A DNA stretch of 64,000 bases from Haloferax marinisediminis (GCF_009674585.1 NZ_WKJP01000001.1:372001-436000), one strand, 5' to 3'. Counted from the stretch's first letter, positions 33,794-42,129 are shown. The notes: a model not told the origin generated them from the sequence alone. Program-made: numbers and translations.

Positions 33794-34930
33794 TTAGTCG
33801 TCGAACTCGTCCAGACTCGATTCTTTCCGGACGAACTCTTCGCGGGCTCTTTGATAGGCCAATTTTCCTGTCTCCTCGGGAACCATCCCATCAAAGAATT
33901 TGTCCTTCACCATGTCTTTGATCTCACCTGGGTCTTCTGACTCCCACATTATCCTAAAGTCACGCTCTTTAACCACGTCTGCGTCTGAATCCTTTATCAT
34001 ACCATAGTTCAGAGCGATCTCCAACAGTTCATCTATCCGCGAATCAACAACGCGGTCTATGTTCCGGCGGTTGGTCCCCAGATGGATTTTGGATTTGAAT
34101 GTCCGCTCAAACTCTCGTTTTCTAAATTCCTTTGGTTCATCAACCGAGCCCATATTGTTTAAGTAGAGTTGGAGCAGCACTTCGCCGAGAGGAAACACTG
34201 GGTGACTGGTTAGGTGGAATCGAATATCGTCGTTCTCAGCAAGTGTTGGGTCGATTCCGTCCTCTCCTAATCTCCTCAAATTTGGATTTTCAACGTGGCC
34301 ATCGTGGTATTTTATCGTCTTATCTTCCTCGTCTGCTTCAGGAGGCATTTCGGCCTCGATTAATTTCCAAACAGCATACTCGTCGGGATCTGTAGCAATC
34401 TTCATCACTTCCATGTCTGCATCGACAAGATCGATTGCTCGAGTGAACGTGAGATACTGAACTGACTGAATTGAAAGGTCTGAACACTGAATGTGTCTTT
34501 TTATTTTATCACGCCGTGACCCGGACTCGAGCAGGTCTTTGGTCGTGTTAATTTCATCAACCCAGTGTTGGTATTCCTCGCCACCTACATTACAAGAAAC
34601 AAAACAGAGATGAACACCACTAGGTTGTTTTTTCGCTAGAAGTAACTCTGCTCCAGAGTCACCAAATTCACGAAGAGGGTTTATGATCGTTGTCTCAAAT
34701 CCACTATCACTCCCCATTGCAGCGTCCTTAGGGGAAAACGCATTCACGATATCCCGGAAGAGGTTGTACTCTTGCTTACTTGTTGACTGAAAAGTCGTGA
34801 CATAGCTTTTCCTTGCTCTCTCTTCGTCGATGCTGTCGTATTTTTTAGTGAATAACCGCTCAAAGGAGCGTTTGTCTCCTTTCCCCAGTTCAGCAAAATA
34901 CCCGTCGTCGTATGGTTTTGGGTCCTTCAT
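33794..34930 (-). CDS. AT-rich cassette gene C: unknown soluble protein
   Basis: A 378-residue protein starting MKDPKPYDDGYFAELG; its ATG overlaps the upstream stop (ATGA), so it is coupled to gene B. An ATG seven codons earlier is an alternative. The segment SGAELLLAKKQPSGVHLCFV reads like a core of a degenerate PD-(D/E)XK fold, but no ExK is present. The C-terminal part is helical and basic, with a possible winged helix around residues 270-330. No family recognised. Coding DNA is far AT-richer than neighbours (27/60 GC in the line at 34501, versus 41/60 at 17641). Confidence 0.65.
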   Translation of the reverse strand: MKDPKPYDDGYFAELGKGDKRSFERLFTKKYDSIDEERARKSYVTTFQSTSKQEYNLFRDIVNAFSPKDAAMGSDSGFETTIINPLREFGDSGAELLLAKKQPSGVHLCFVSCNVGGEEYQHWVDEINTTKDLLESGSRRDKIKRHIQCSDLSIQSVQYLTFTRAIDLVDADMEVMKIATDPDEYAVWKLIEAEMPPEADEEDKTIKYHDGHVENPNLRRLGEDGIDPTLAENDDIRFHLTSHPVFPLGEVLLQLYLNNMGSVDEPKEFRKREFERTFKSKIHLGTNRRNIDRVVDSRIDELLEIALNYGMIKDSDADVVKERDFRIMWESEDPGEIKDMVKDKFFDGMVPEETGKLAYQRAREEFVRKESSLDEFDD

Positions 34931-36021
34931 GCGACTTTCTTCGGGGTACATTCTGAGTCGAAGTGGTCACTCAAAAAGTTGAATATCCGAAGAGACTGGT
35001 CAATGTCAGTCAACTCTCTCGGGAACACCCGAACTTGGTTTCCTTTACTCTTGAGAGTGGTTCTCTCGTTAGTAGTTTCATCAATTAACTCTGCTTGGAA
35101 GGATTTGAATTCGGGGTACGCAGTATATTCTGAAACGCTGAATTCCCAAAAGTCGGTATCCATATGCGATTCGAAGTTCTCCAGGTTTTCCGCACTGATA
35201 CCATCAGCAACCTCAACGGCCCAAGGAGTACTCACAGAGAACTTATCTTCTCCGAAGAATGCACTGTCTGCTTTTCCGTAGTGCCCAGTATTCGCGTACT
35301 TTTTCATCTCCTTGACACGTTCAACTTCTTTATTGAACTGCAGCCACAGTTCTTGGAGGCTACCATTGACGTGTACGAACGTACCGTCTGTTTTTATTTT
35401 GAATTTGAATTCGTTGGGCTTCTCAAAAACCATTATCTGAGGTAAAATCCCGTAATTATACCTCATCTCACGGTAGGTGTCCAGTCCATCGATAGCACGA
35501 TACTGAATCGATCGTTCAGTTTCAGGACGACGTCGAGCGCTTATTTTCGAATCAGCAGAGCGTCTCGCACTGAAATATGGGACTAATATATTTTCGTGGT
35601 TTGCCACGATATCCTTCCGCAACTCGTCCAGCTCACGCTTGGAAAGCATTAGACGACCCAGGTGAGGCGTTTCGATCAGAAACTTTGAGATGGTGGGTGG
35701 AATTTGGTCCGTTTTGTTTGCGTTTGTAATGAACAGAGGAACATGGTCATCGAGGTAGACATAGCTGTAGACCGGTTCTTCATCAACTGTACTGTGTAGT
35801 AGATGGAGATCGCCGGACGAGTTAAGGATGCTAAAGCTAGACTGCACAAAGCCTAGGAACTCGTCCTTTCCGCCAGCCAGATTGTTAACTGCGCCAATTA
35901 TGTTAAATTGGCCAGAGGCTTGCTCATTCTGATAAAGATAGTCAATATATTTAATGAGCGCAGCCTGGTCATCGAAGGACTCATCAATTATATCTAAGAA
36001 GTCCGACGACTGCTCAGGCAT
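34927..36021 (-). CDS. AT-rich cassette gene B: unknown soluble protein
   Basis: A 364-residue protein (MPEQSSDFLDIIDESFDDQA...), without signal peptide or membrane segment; a central charged stretch (RRSADSKISARRRPETERS) and a predicted beta-rich region (FKFKIKTDGTFVHVNG) followed by a long amphipathic helix. I do not recognise it. It has a proper leader: a TATA-like box, about 37 nt of 5' UTR and an AGAGGTG Shine-Dalgarno 4-5 nt before the ATG, unlike the leaderless genes of the host. It is coupled to gene C and preceded by gene A. Confidence 0.65.
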   Translation of the reverse strand: MPEQSSDFLDIIDESFDDQAALIKYIDYLYQNEQASGQFNIIGAVNNLAGGKDEFLGFVQSSFSILNSSGDLHLLHSTVDEEPVYSYVYLDDHVPLFITNANKTDQIPPTISKFLIETPHLGRLMLSKRELDELRKDIVANHENILVPYFSARRSADSKISARRRPETERSIQYRAIDGLDTYREMRYNYGILPQIMVFEKPNEFKFKIKTDGTFVHVNGSLQELWLQFNKEVERVKEMKKYANTGHYGKADSAFFGEDKFSVSTPWAVEVADGISAENLENFESHMDTDFWEFSVSEYTAYPEFKSFQAELIDETTNERTTLKSKGNQVRVFPRELTDIDQSLRIFNFLSDHFDSECTPKKVA

Positions 36022-36025
36022 TAGA

Positions 36026-36032
36026 CACCTCT
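36026..36032 (-). promoter_or_regulatory. Shine-Dalgarno of cassette gene B
   Basis: AGAGGTG on the minus strand sits 4-5 nt before the ATG at 36021. It confirms the start and shows leadered translation. Confidence 0.55.
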
Positions 36033-36080
36033 TAGAGATGATTGCCCACTCTGGCGCTCAATACTTCTCATACCACATGA

Positions 36081-36089
36081 TATGTATAG
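36081..36089 (-). promoter_or_regulatory. TATA-like element of cassette genes B-C
   Basis: CTATACATA on the minus strand would start transcription near 36058, giving about 37 nt of leader before gene B. Confidence 0.45.
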
Positions 36090-36091
36090 AG

Positions 36092-36109
36092 TCCGAATAG
36101 TTTTTCGGA
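36092..36109 (-). terminator. Stem-loop after cassette gene A
   Basis: TCCGAA and TTCGGA form a 6-bp stem with an A-rich loop, 4 nt after the stop of gene A and before the promoter of gene B. It separates the two transcripts. Confidence 0.4.
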
Positions 36110-36112
36110 TAT

Positions 36113-36643
36113 TCATCCTTCAACGAACTTACTTCGAGATACAATTTCAGCGCGAGTCTCTTCTAACTCACCAATATTGTCATACAGGTCCTCTTGTACA
36201 GTATCAGGGATCTCCTCAGACACATTCTCTGATTCACTAATCCGTTGGATTACGCCCTTGTATTTGGTCACTTTTGAGTAGAAATCCACCGCGTTCTCTA
36301 ACTCAGACCCACGGAAAACCCCGCCTAATAGTCCGATATTTACTGCACTGGCTTCATACACCGTTGTCGGGATTGAGTCGGGAGAAGGCATATCATCAGG
36401 TTGTAATTGACGACCTGGAGGACGTTTGCTTAACCGCGCCATTTGATTAGCACAATCAGTAATTCCGGTCATTTGGCCGACTTCGGTGAGAAGGGCCCGC
36501 TTCAGCTTTTTTCTCTCCCAAACTTGCCTAGCAGAGTACACTAAGAATGCAGATACGAAGGACGCGGCAACTCCGATGATAGTAGAATCCGGTAGACTTG
36601 CAGAAGAGCTAGACTGAGCAACGATAGTTGGGAGCGTAACCAT
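36113..36643 (-). CDS. AT-rich cassette gene A: N-terminally anchored membrane protein
   Basis: A 176-residue protein with one transmembrane helix (STIIGVAASFVSAFLVYSA, about 19-37), a basic juxtamembrane stretch (RQVWERKKLKRA) that keeps the rest inside, and a helical cytoplasmic domain containing TTVYEASAVNIGLLGGVF and AVDFYSKVTKYKGVI. This arrangement resembles small membrane proteins that recur near phage and defence genes, whose function is unknown. A CTTTTAAAAT box about 26 nt upstream makes it a separate leaderless transcript. Confidence 0.65.
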   Translation of the reverse strand: MVTLPTIVAQSSSSASLPDSTIIGVAASFVSAFLVYSARQVWERKKLKRALLTEVGQMTGITDCANQMARLSKRPPGRQLQPDDMPSPDSIPTTVYEASAVNIGLLGGVFRGSELENAVDFYSKVTKYKGVIQRISESENVSEEIPDTVQEDLYDNIGELEETRAEIVSRSKFVEG

Positions 36644-36663
36644 ACTTATTGATATTCCTGATT

Positions 36664-36673
36664 CTTTTAAAAT
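36664..36673 (-). promoter_or_regulatory. TATA-like element of cassette gene A
   Basis: ATTTTAAAAG on the minus strand is centred 26 nt before the ATG at 36643, predicting a leaderless mRNA. Confidence 0.5.
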
Positions 36674-36812
36674 CTGAATGGTAATACCCGGCCAGTAACT
36701 ACGGGTTCATCTCACCTTCAGTCTCAATCGACCTATGGAATGTCTCCAAGAAAAATCAAGAGCTAGGTAATTCAGATTCAATCTATCGACTAATGAGTAA
36801 TCTATTCCATGG

Positions 36813-37208
36813 TTAAACAAAGATCCGCCGTGGATGGATTTTCACTTGCTCTGAGTTACGATGTCCACCTGAGCCGTAGAACCGCAGCCGCAGCGACGAG
36901 GCTTCGACAGAGCGCATATTTCGAACCCGAATTCCACCACCTCCAGCACCACCAGTAGCAGAGTAGAGCACGAACACGTACAAGCCACCTTCTCGCCGGA
37001 GTCGAGCATGGTAGTCCTCGAAAACCCGGAAACGACCGATTTTCCCGCTTCTCCGATTCACCATTGCAGCTTTGATTTCAACGGGGCGGCCGTCGTCGGT
37101 CTCAGCGTCCTGCCAAGATGAGTGCGCAGAGACAAGACCGTATCTCTGCCGAGCAGCACGCTCAGCGAGTGCACCGTAGTGGGCTGCTTTCTTACTCCGA
37201 TTCGTCAT
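36813..37208 (-). CDS. PD-(D/E)XK nuclease-like provirus protein
   Basis: A 131-residue basic protein. The segment SSWQDAETDDGRPVEIKAAM has the D...ExK pattern of the PD-(D/E)XK nuclease fold, followed by a beta strand (GGLYVFVLYSA) and an Arg-rich C-terminus. It may be a resolvase- or restriction-like endonuclease used in virus replication or host DNA cleavage. It is the last gene of the structural block, overlapping the upstream mini-gene by 17 nt. Confidence 0.6.
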   Translation of the reverse strand: MTNRSKKAAHYGALAERAARQRYGLVSAHSSWQDAETDDGRPVEIKAAMVNRRSGKIGRFRVFEDYHARLRREGGLYVFVLYSATGGAGGGGIRVRNMRSVEASSLRLRFYGSGGHRNSEQVKIHPRRIFV

Positions 37209-37383
37209 GACCTTTGACCCACGACGTCTTCGCGCCGATCACCTCGAGGACAGAGAGCAAAATTCCGGTTCCACGGGGGACGGGCAACCACCGGGGTGCC
37301 GCCAATCGGCGCCACTGTGTAAGTAAGTATGCGACCACGGGGGGTGTGTGGTGGTGGTGATGGTCCAGAGTCGCTGTCGTCAT
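37192..37383 (-). CDS. 63-residue mini-protein with a natural five-His run
   Basis: Starts in the ATGA overlap of the NTPase stop (MTTATLDHHHHHTPPVVAYL...) and ends 17 nt inside the nuclease-like gene. Overlaps on both sides suggest coupled translation. It has a short hydrophobic stretch around residues 40-52 and a run of five histidines at 8-12 that could bind metal. No family known. Confidence 0.5.
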   Translation of the reverse strand: MTTATLDHHHHHTPPVVAYLLTQWRRLAAPRWLPVPRGTGILLSVLEVIGAKTSWVKGHDESE

Positions 37384-38534
37384 GCGCTTTCTCCTTCTGG
37401 GGCCGCCACGAGGTCTCGATGTTGTCCCTTCTGCCACTCTCGGACTCTGTCGCCAACCCACGAGGTCGAGTATGGAACGAGGTATTCGGTGTCTTGGCTG
37501 TTCTCCTTGCCGATATCGGCGTAACTCATACCGTCGTCATCCCACGGACGGGCAGCACGGATTGCTGTCGAGATAGCTTCCTTCCGCCTCGCATCGTCGG
37601 CAGTCTCGACGTCCTCCTGGTCGTCGTCAGTCTCGTCCTCGAGGTCGACTGCGAACGAGGAAGCTTCGTGTTCGTCGTATCGTTCGGCAGTGTCGGTGAT
37701 ACCCTTGTACTCGGCTACTTCCTCGAATTTATCCGTCGTGCCAGTGGATTCGAGGATTTTCACGCGGCCGGGGTCTGCGCGAGATGGCTTCTCGAAGATT
37801 GCAGAGTAAAGTCGTCGGAGGTCCTTCGCGGTGTCTGCGCGGGTATGGCCGACGATGAGAACCGAGCCACGTTTCGCGTACTTGTCGCCGGTTTCCTTCT
37901 TCCGGACGTACTTGAGCGCCTTGGCGAATCGGTCGGCAGACTGTGCCTCAGCACCGCGCGAAGTGAGCGACTGACTCCCTTCATCAATTATCGCGAGGAC
38001 AGGGCCATCGAAGTTCGCCATCTCGTCGAGCATCTCCCGAGCACCCGAGATGTGAGTTCCGCCGTTCCACTTGATGTTCGTGACCACCTTCCCGCCAGTG
38101 ACGGCTTTCCAGATCCGACCGATATCGAGCGTCATCGCGGTCTTCCCCGAACCCGGTGGACCGAGTACGGCACCGATTGCTCCCTCGTCGGTGAGCATCC
38201 GGGCCATTCGGGTGAGCCCCTCATCGCCGTCTTTCGTCCTATCGACGAGACCAACCATCCCTTGTAACTGCGAGACGTTTCCGAACTCGTAGGCCGTGTT
38301 TATCGAGCGCGTCGAGGAGGACGAGATGATGATTTCGGCCATTCGAGTATCGAGGAAGTCACCCGCGCGGTCGGCCCAGAGTGAGCAGTAGTGGTTGAGG
38401 AGGTCGAGCGTGTGAGCGTCGTCGACGAGTCCGGCGAACCGGCGAACGTACTCAGGCCTCTTGTCTCCGAGCTCACCTCGGAGATAGGTTCGTCCCTGTG
38501 CGGCGGCATACTGGTCGTTTTTGCTATTGCTCAT
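37380..38534 (-). CDS. VP8-like virus NTPase
   Basis: The 384-residue ATPase has Walker A GPPGSGKT at 125-132 and Walker B VLAIIDEGS at 179-187, a conserved GGTHISGAREM segment and a charged C-terminus. Pleolipoviruses encode a conserved NTPase downstream of their membrane/spike genes, and this one is in the same position. Its role in that family is thought to be in assembly or DNA handling. Start overlaps the upstream stop by four bases. Confidence 0.75.
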   Translation of the reverse strand: MSNSKNDQYAAAQGRTYLRGELGDKRPEYVRRFAGLVDDAHTLDLLNHYCSLWADRAGDFLDTRMAEIIISSSSTRSINTAYEFGNVSQLQGMVGLVDRTKDGDEGLTRMARMLTDEGAIGAVLGPPGSGKTAMTLDIGRIWKAVTGGKVVTNIKWNGGTHISGAREMLDEMANFDGPVLAIIDEGSQSLTSRGAEAQSADRFAKALKYVRKKETGDKYAKRGSVLIVGHTRADTAKDLRRLYSAIFEKPSRADPGRVKILESTGTTDKFEEVAEYKGITDTAERYDEHEASSFAVDLEDETDDDQEDVETADDARRKEAISTAIRAARPWDDDGMSYADIGKENSQDTEYLVPYSTSWVGDRVREWQKGQHRDLVAAPEGESA

Positions 38535-39286
38535 GGGCTTCCTCCGTCGTTGAGCATCGGGTCAACGGGCTCGAGGGCATCGCCGTCACCTTCGAACACC
38601 AGGTCCATTCCGGCGAGGTCGTCCTCGATATCGTCGCTGGCGTCGTCCGACGAGAGTCGGTCCGGTAAGAGGTCGTCCGGCAGCGTCTCGGCAATCACTT
38701 CGTCGATAGTCTGGCCACCCATGTTCGGTGCGAGGTGTCCCTCGAGGGCGGCGTTCTGTGCAGCCGCGCGTTGACGGTCAAGTATCCGCACTATCGAGAT
38801 GAGGTTGTTCCGGATGTGCTGGCCGCGTCGGGCCTCCGGCTCGAGGTAGTTCATCATCTCGTTGATGATGTTGAGCGCCTCGTCGATGTCGTGGTGGCCG
38901 ACGATGTGTGAATGTGGCCGCATCCCGCGCCACGTACCAACTGCGAGGTTTCGCTCGTCGTCGTAGTGGTAACACTCGTAGGCTTCGCCCTTGCTCTCAG
39001 TGAGAGGGTTGAGGCTTCCTGCCGCGACTTCCATCTCAGCAAATTGGTCCTCAGAGAGTTCCCAGTGCTCTACCTTCTCGTCGTTACCACCGTCGATGAC
39101 GGCGAGCGAGACGGTCGGCGGGTCGGGTATGAGGTCGTCGATCTTCCCACTCGCGACGAGTGCCGCGATGCCTGCGATAACGAACATCCCGACTGCGAGC
39201 GGCGTCCACTGCGGGAGTGCCACGTCGCCAGCGTAGACGGCCACGGCACCGATTCCGCCGAGTTTGAGGGCATCGTCGCGCTTCAT
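38531..39286 (-). CDS. Provirus membrane protein with large cytoplasmic domain
   Basis: A 251-residue protein; a possible first helix (LGGIGAVAVYAGDVAL) and a clear second (PLAVGMFVIAGIAALVA) near the N-terminus, then an acidic soluble domain (PTVSLAVIDGGND... ) with a long helix (IDEALNIINEMMNYLE). The start codon shares a base with the upstream stop (TAATG). It corresponds in position to the conserved membrane ORF ahead of the NTPase in pleolipoviruses. No catalytic motif. Confidence 0.62.
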   Translation of the reverse strand: MKRDDALKLGGIGAVAVYAGDVALPQWTPLAVGMFVIAGIAALVASGKIDDLIPDPPTVSLAVIDGGNDEKVEHWELSEDQFAEMEVAAGSLNPLTESKGEAYECYHYDDERNLAVGTWRGMRPHSHIVGHHDIDEALNIINEMMNYLEPEARRGQHIRNNLISIVRILDRQRAAAQNAALEGHLAPNMGGQTIDEVIAETLPDDLLPDRLSSDDASDDIEDDLAGMDLVFEGDGDALEPVDPMLNDGGSP

Positions 39287-39861
39287 TAGAGCAACCTCTC
39301 TGCGGTCATCTCCTTGTCTTCGCGCTTCTTCTTCACGTACCGGAACGTCCCGGCGGCGGTGACGATTGCAGCACCACCGACGAGCGCGTTCGCGGTTCCC
39401 CACTTGACGGGGGGGTTCCCAGCTCGTACCGCATCACTTCGGAGCGCGACGATTCCGTCAGCGTTGCTCGAAGAGATAGTCACTGCGCTGGCTCCGTTGA
39501 AGTCCTCGGCGTTGAATTTCACCGTCGTCATTCCAGGGGTCAAGGTCAAGCGACGCATCCGGGCTTTCCCTGCCGCTTCGCCTTCTCCCTCCGAGAGAAT
39601 TCGCGAGAGTTTCCCGGCGTCGGTGATGGCAACGCGGGTCGGAACGTCGACGTCGAACGTGACGTAGAACGTCCCGTTGTCGAACCGCCAGTTCGTGATA
39701 CTAGTCGTTTCGGAGAGTTCGATCGTTCGGTCTACTTCTGGCGTCGAGGGCGCGGGCGTCTCCGTCGTGTTTTCGTTCGATTGCGCGGCGACGGTGCCGG
39801 CGAGTGCGGGCGTTGCGACTGCGGTCATGATGAGTATGAGTGTGAATATGATTCGGCGCAT
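39286..39861 (-). CDS. Provirus exported membrane-anchored protein
   Basis: A 191-residue protein with a signal peptide (MRRIIFTLILIMTAVATPALA), a beta-rich domain outside the cell, and one C-terminal membrane helix (ANALVGGAAIVTAAGTF) followed by a basic cytoplasmic tail. It sits between the spike and the second membrane protein in a coupled operon. Likely a virion or envelope-assembly protein. Confidence 0.65.
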   Translation of the reverse strand: MRRIIFTLILIMTAVATPALAGTVAAQSNENTTETPAPSTPEVDRTIELSETTSITNWRFDNGTFYVTFDVDVPTRVAITDAGKLSRILSEGEGEAAGKARMRRLTLTPGMTTVKFNAEDFNGASAVTISSSNADGIVALRSDAVRAGNPPVKWGTANALVGGAAIVTAAGTFRYVKKKREDKEMTAERLL

Positions 39862-39900
39862 GGTCGTGGTCCGAAAGGGGAGGTTGGTTAGTTGGCTGTG

Positions 39901-41322
39901 CTAGCCCTTGATGACGGCAAGGAGCAGAACGACGATCGCACCCGCGATAATCGCCTTATCTTCGGTGCCGACCCCACCGCCGAGGTCAAGGCTGCCACTG
40001 CTTGATTTGGCTTCTTCGTACTCGTCGCGGACGGTTTGGAGTCGGTCTAACTCCTCTTGAAGATTCGAGGCGTTCGTTTCCTCGTAGACGTATTCCTGTG
40101 GTACTGTGGTGGTCACCGATTCGCCTGTGTCGGTGTTCGTCGCACTCGTGAGAGTGAATTCAGTACCCTCCTGTCCAACGTCGATGATGCCGGACGAGTT
40201 GTTATTCTGGTAGGCAAAATACAGCGTTCCGTTGTAGTCAGTGACGTTGTATGTCGTGTTAGTATCCCACCCGGCGGATGCGTCACTGCCGGTATAGAAC
40301 AGCGTACCCTCATAGGTCGACGTGTTCGTTCCGTTCGTGATTTCGATGGTGTGGGAAACGTTCAGGTCCCCAGATGCACCCATCGCGGCAAGTTGCATTG
40401 CCGCGTATGAGTAGTATCCAGTGGAATTGTACTCGGTGGATGCTTGGCTCGCAATGAGCGTCGGGTCCAGTTGTGCTACTTCGGTCGAGTTGAATTCACT
40501 ACCGTTGTACTGGGAATAGAACGACGTTGCATATACGTCGATGTTCGACTTTACCTGAGTCGATTGATTCCCGAGGTCCGTGTAGGTCTGTTCGTATGGG
40601 TCAGACTCAAACACTGCCTGATAAGAACCAGTTGGCGGCTTCGTTTCGACCCAGAAGTCCGTTTCTGCGGGGTCTGTATCGAATTGTAGAGTGTAGCCGG
40701 ACGTGTCTTTCAGATAGATGGACGTGGCGTAAATCACCGTCCCATTTTCCAGCAAGACGCTACTAACTGTCGGGTCGCCTTGTTGTTCATCGAGGCGGTA
40801 TAGGTCGCTTGGGACCGTTGCCGAGCCACTGTCGTAGACGTGGCGCATCTCCACGCTCGTCTGGTTCCCGAGGTAGAATATTTGCGCAGCACGTTGGTTG
40901 TAGTCTTGAACGAGGTTGTACTGAATGTTCGAATAGTACTCTTCGACGGTCGCGTTCGCCGCGGCGGTCGCGTTCGCTTCGGTGGACCCGTTTTGTAGTT
41001 CGTTGATGAGGGTGAGCTTCGCCTTCATGAAGGCCACCGAACGGGTGTCTTGCATGAAGTTGTTAGTCGTCGTCAAGTACGAATTCTGACCCTCGTGGAT
41101 ACCCACAGCGGTTGCGTGGGCATCGGTTGCGGAGACGTTGGCGTAGTCTATTTCTTGCCCAGTGAGCCAACGGCAGCCGGTGTCGGTGCCGACTAGCGTG
41201 TTCCACGCCGCGCCTAAGAGTGAGTCTGTTAGGTCGCAGTCTTCGGACCACTCGGCAGAAGCGTCACCGACAGGTGAGGCACCCGGAAGGGCACCACTCA
41301 TTGCGGCGGTCGTGACGAGCAC
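39901..41322 (-). CDS. VP4-like spike protein, 5' end damaged
   Basis: A 473-residue exterior protein: many N-x-S/T sequons, a Tyr/Thr-rich ectodomain, a coiled coil (LQEELDRLQTVRDEYEEAKS) and a C-terminal membrane anchor (IIAGAIVVLLLAVIKG), the layout of pleolipovirus spike/fusion proteins. The GTG start is only the first available start codon: the open frame continues upstream as VKVKARQTGTLALVG..., clearly the missing first half of a signal peptide, to a TGA with no ATG/GTG/TTG. The gene has probably lost its start in a rearrangement. Confidence 0.7.
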   Translation of the reverse strand: MLVTTAAMSGALPGASPVGDASAEWSEDCDLTDSLLGAAWNTLVGTDTGCRWLTGQEIDYANVSATDAHATAVGIHEGQNSYLTTTNNFMQDTRSVAFMKAKLTLINELQNGSTEANATAAANATVEEYYSNIQYNLVQDYNQRAAQIFYLGNQTSVEMRHVYDSGSATVPSDLYRLDEQQGDPTVSSVLLENGTVIYATSIYLKDTSGYTLQFDTDPAETDFWVETKPPTGSYQAVFESDPYEQTYTDLGNQSTQVKSNIDVYATSFYSQYNGSEFNSTEVAQLDPTLIASQASTEYNSTGYYSYAAMQLAAMGASGDLNVSHTIEITNGTNTSTYEGTLFYTGSDASAGWDTNTTYNVTDYNGTLYFAYQNNNSSGIIDVGQEGTEFTLTSATNTDTGESVTTTVPQEYVYEETNASNLQEELDRLQTVRDEYEEAKSSSGSLDLGGGVGTEDKAIIAGAIVVLLLAVIKG

Positions 41323-41444
41323 CCCAACGAGTGCGAGGGTGCCGGTCTGTCTCGCCTTGACCTTGACCCCCAGTCGTTCTCAAGAAGATACTCCAGAATT
41401 CTATCGTCCCAAATCGTCATCCAGTCACCTGATTTCCTGACCAT
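41298..41444 (-). pseudogene. Truncated second phiH-like repressor fused to spike DNA
   Basis: The ATG at 41444 encodes MVRKSGDWMTIWDDRILEY and about five more residues that match the start of the intact repressor at 41450-41737 (protein level; the DNA differs mainly at third positions). Homology stops near 41372, after which the frame runs out of phase through the spike signal peptide to a TGA. This is the stump of a diverged paralogue, joined to the spike gene. Confidence 0.65.
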
Positions 41445-41449
41445 GAAAT

Positions 41450-41737
41450 CTACGCAGATGCAGTGCCCTCTCCACCGTTCTCTCCGTCCAATTCCTCTGC
41501 GTTGAGTTCTCCCTCTAAGTATTCCTCGCCGATTGGAGTGATGACGTAGACACCATTTCCGAGATGTTGCAACATTCCTTTGTCTTTCAGACGTCGTAGT
41601 CGACGCGAAATCTGAGACCGAGAGACCTGAAAATAGCCAGATTTGTCCAACTCACCGGGACTGGCAGAGCCATTCTCGTCAATATATTCAAGAATCCGGT
41701 CGTCCCAGATGGTCATCCACGATGCGGATTTCCTCAT
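41450..41737 (-). CDS. phiH-like winged-helix repressor
   Basis: A 95-residue winged-helix protein starting MRKSASWMTIWDDRILEYID; recognition region GYFQVSRSQISRRLRRLKDK and wing GNGVYVITPIG. This is the pattern of the halophage phiH1 repressor family, controlling lysogeny genes of archaeal viruses. It is divergent from the zinc-finger/integrase operon and presumably acts on the intergenic region. The upstream reading frame extends further without support. Confidence 0.78.
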   Translation of the reverse strand: MRKSASWMTIWDDRILEYIDENGSASPGELDKSGYFQVSRSQISRRLRRLKDKGMLQHLGNGVYVITPIGEEYLEGELNAEELDGENGGEGTASA

Positions 41738-41953
41738 TCTCTGTGAATATTTGCGTAGGTCACTACTATTGCTACTGTATGTGGTATTAGTGCAGACATA
41801 TGTATTCAATGCACCGACCACAACATTTATGCAAAAATAACGAATATGAACGAGTACGGAACCACGTGAGATACCGTCGGCTCGAGATGATATTTGTAGG
41901 CCCTGAGTGCGGTGAGACCAGCACCGCACCCGGGAAGGTTCCGTCATATAACC
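41738..41953. promoter_or_regulatory. Divergent control region between repressor and integrase operon
   Basis: This 216-nt region is AT-rich (several ATATT, TTTATG and CAAAAATAACG boxes). It probably holds the promoters of the repressor and of the rightward zinc-finger/integrase operon. Exact operator sites cannot be marked by eye. Confidence 0.35.
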
Positions 41954-42127
41954 ATGACGGATGCCACCAAAGCGGGTGTTAACACCCGCATAGTCACCAA
42001 TGCGGCACAGTTTGATAAGGGCGATGGGTACCCATGTGCGATCTGCCGTGTTCGCGCTGCAATCGGTATCGACGCTAAAACTCGTCTGAGCGTCTGCCGG
42101 AAGTGCGCCGGCCGGGAGGTCGAATAA
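41954..42127 (+). CDS. Small zinc-finger protein preceding the integrase
   Basis: A 57-residue protein with two CxxC knuckles (YPCAICRVRAAIG and LSVCRKCAGREVE) making one zinc site. The stop is 2 nt before the integrase ATG, so they form an operon. It may be an excision or regulatory partner of the integrase; that is inference from position. Confidence 0.6.
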   Translation: MTDATKAGVNTRIVTNAAQFDKGDGYPCAICRVRAAIGIDAKTRLSVCRKCAGREVE

Positions 42128-42129
42128 GC

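Noticed and set aside
33794-36021. Calling cassette genes B and C a named restriction or toxin-antitoxin system
   Set aside because: Neither shows a complete nuclease, methyltransferase, kinase or toxin motif; the resemblance to PD-(D/E)XK in gene C lacks the ExK.
41369-41373. Programmed frameshift joining the repressor-like stump and the spike
   Set aside because: The fused product would put a DNA-binding helix ahead of a signal peptide, which makes no sense; a recombination junction is simpler.
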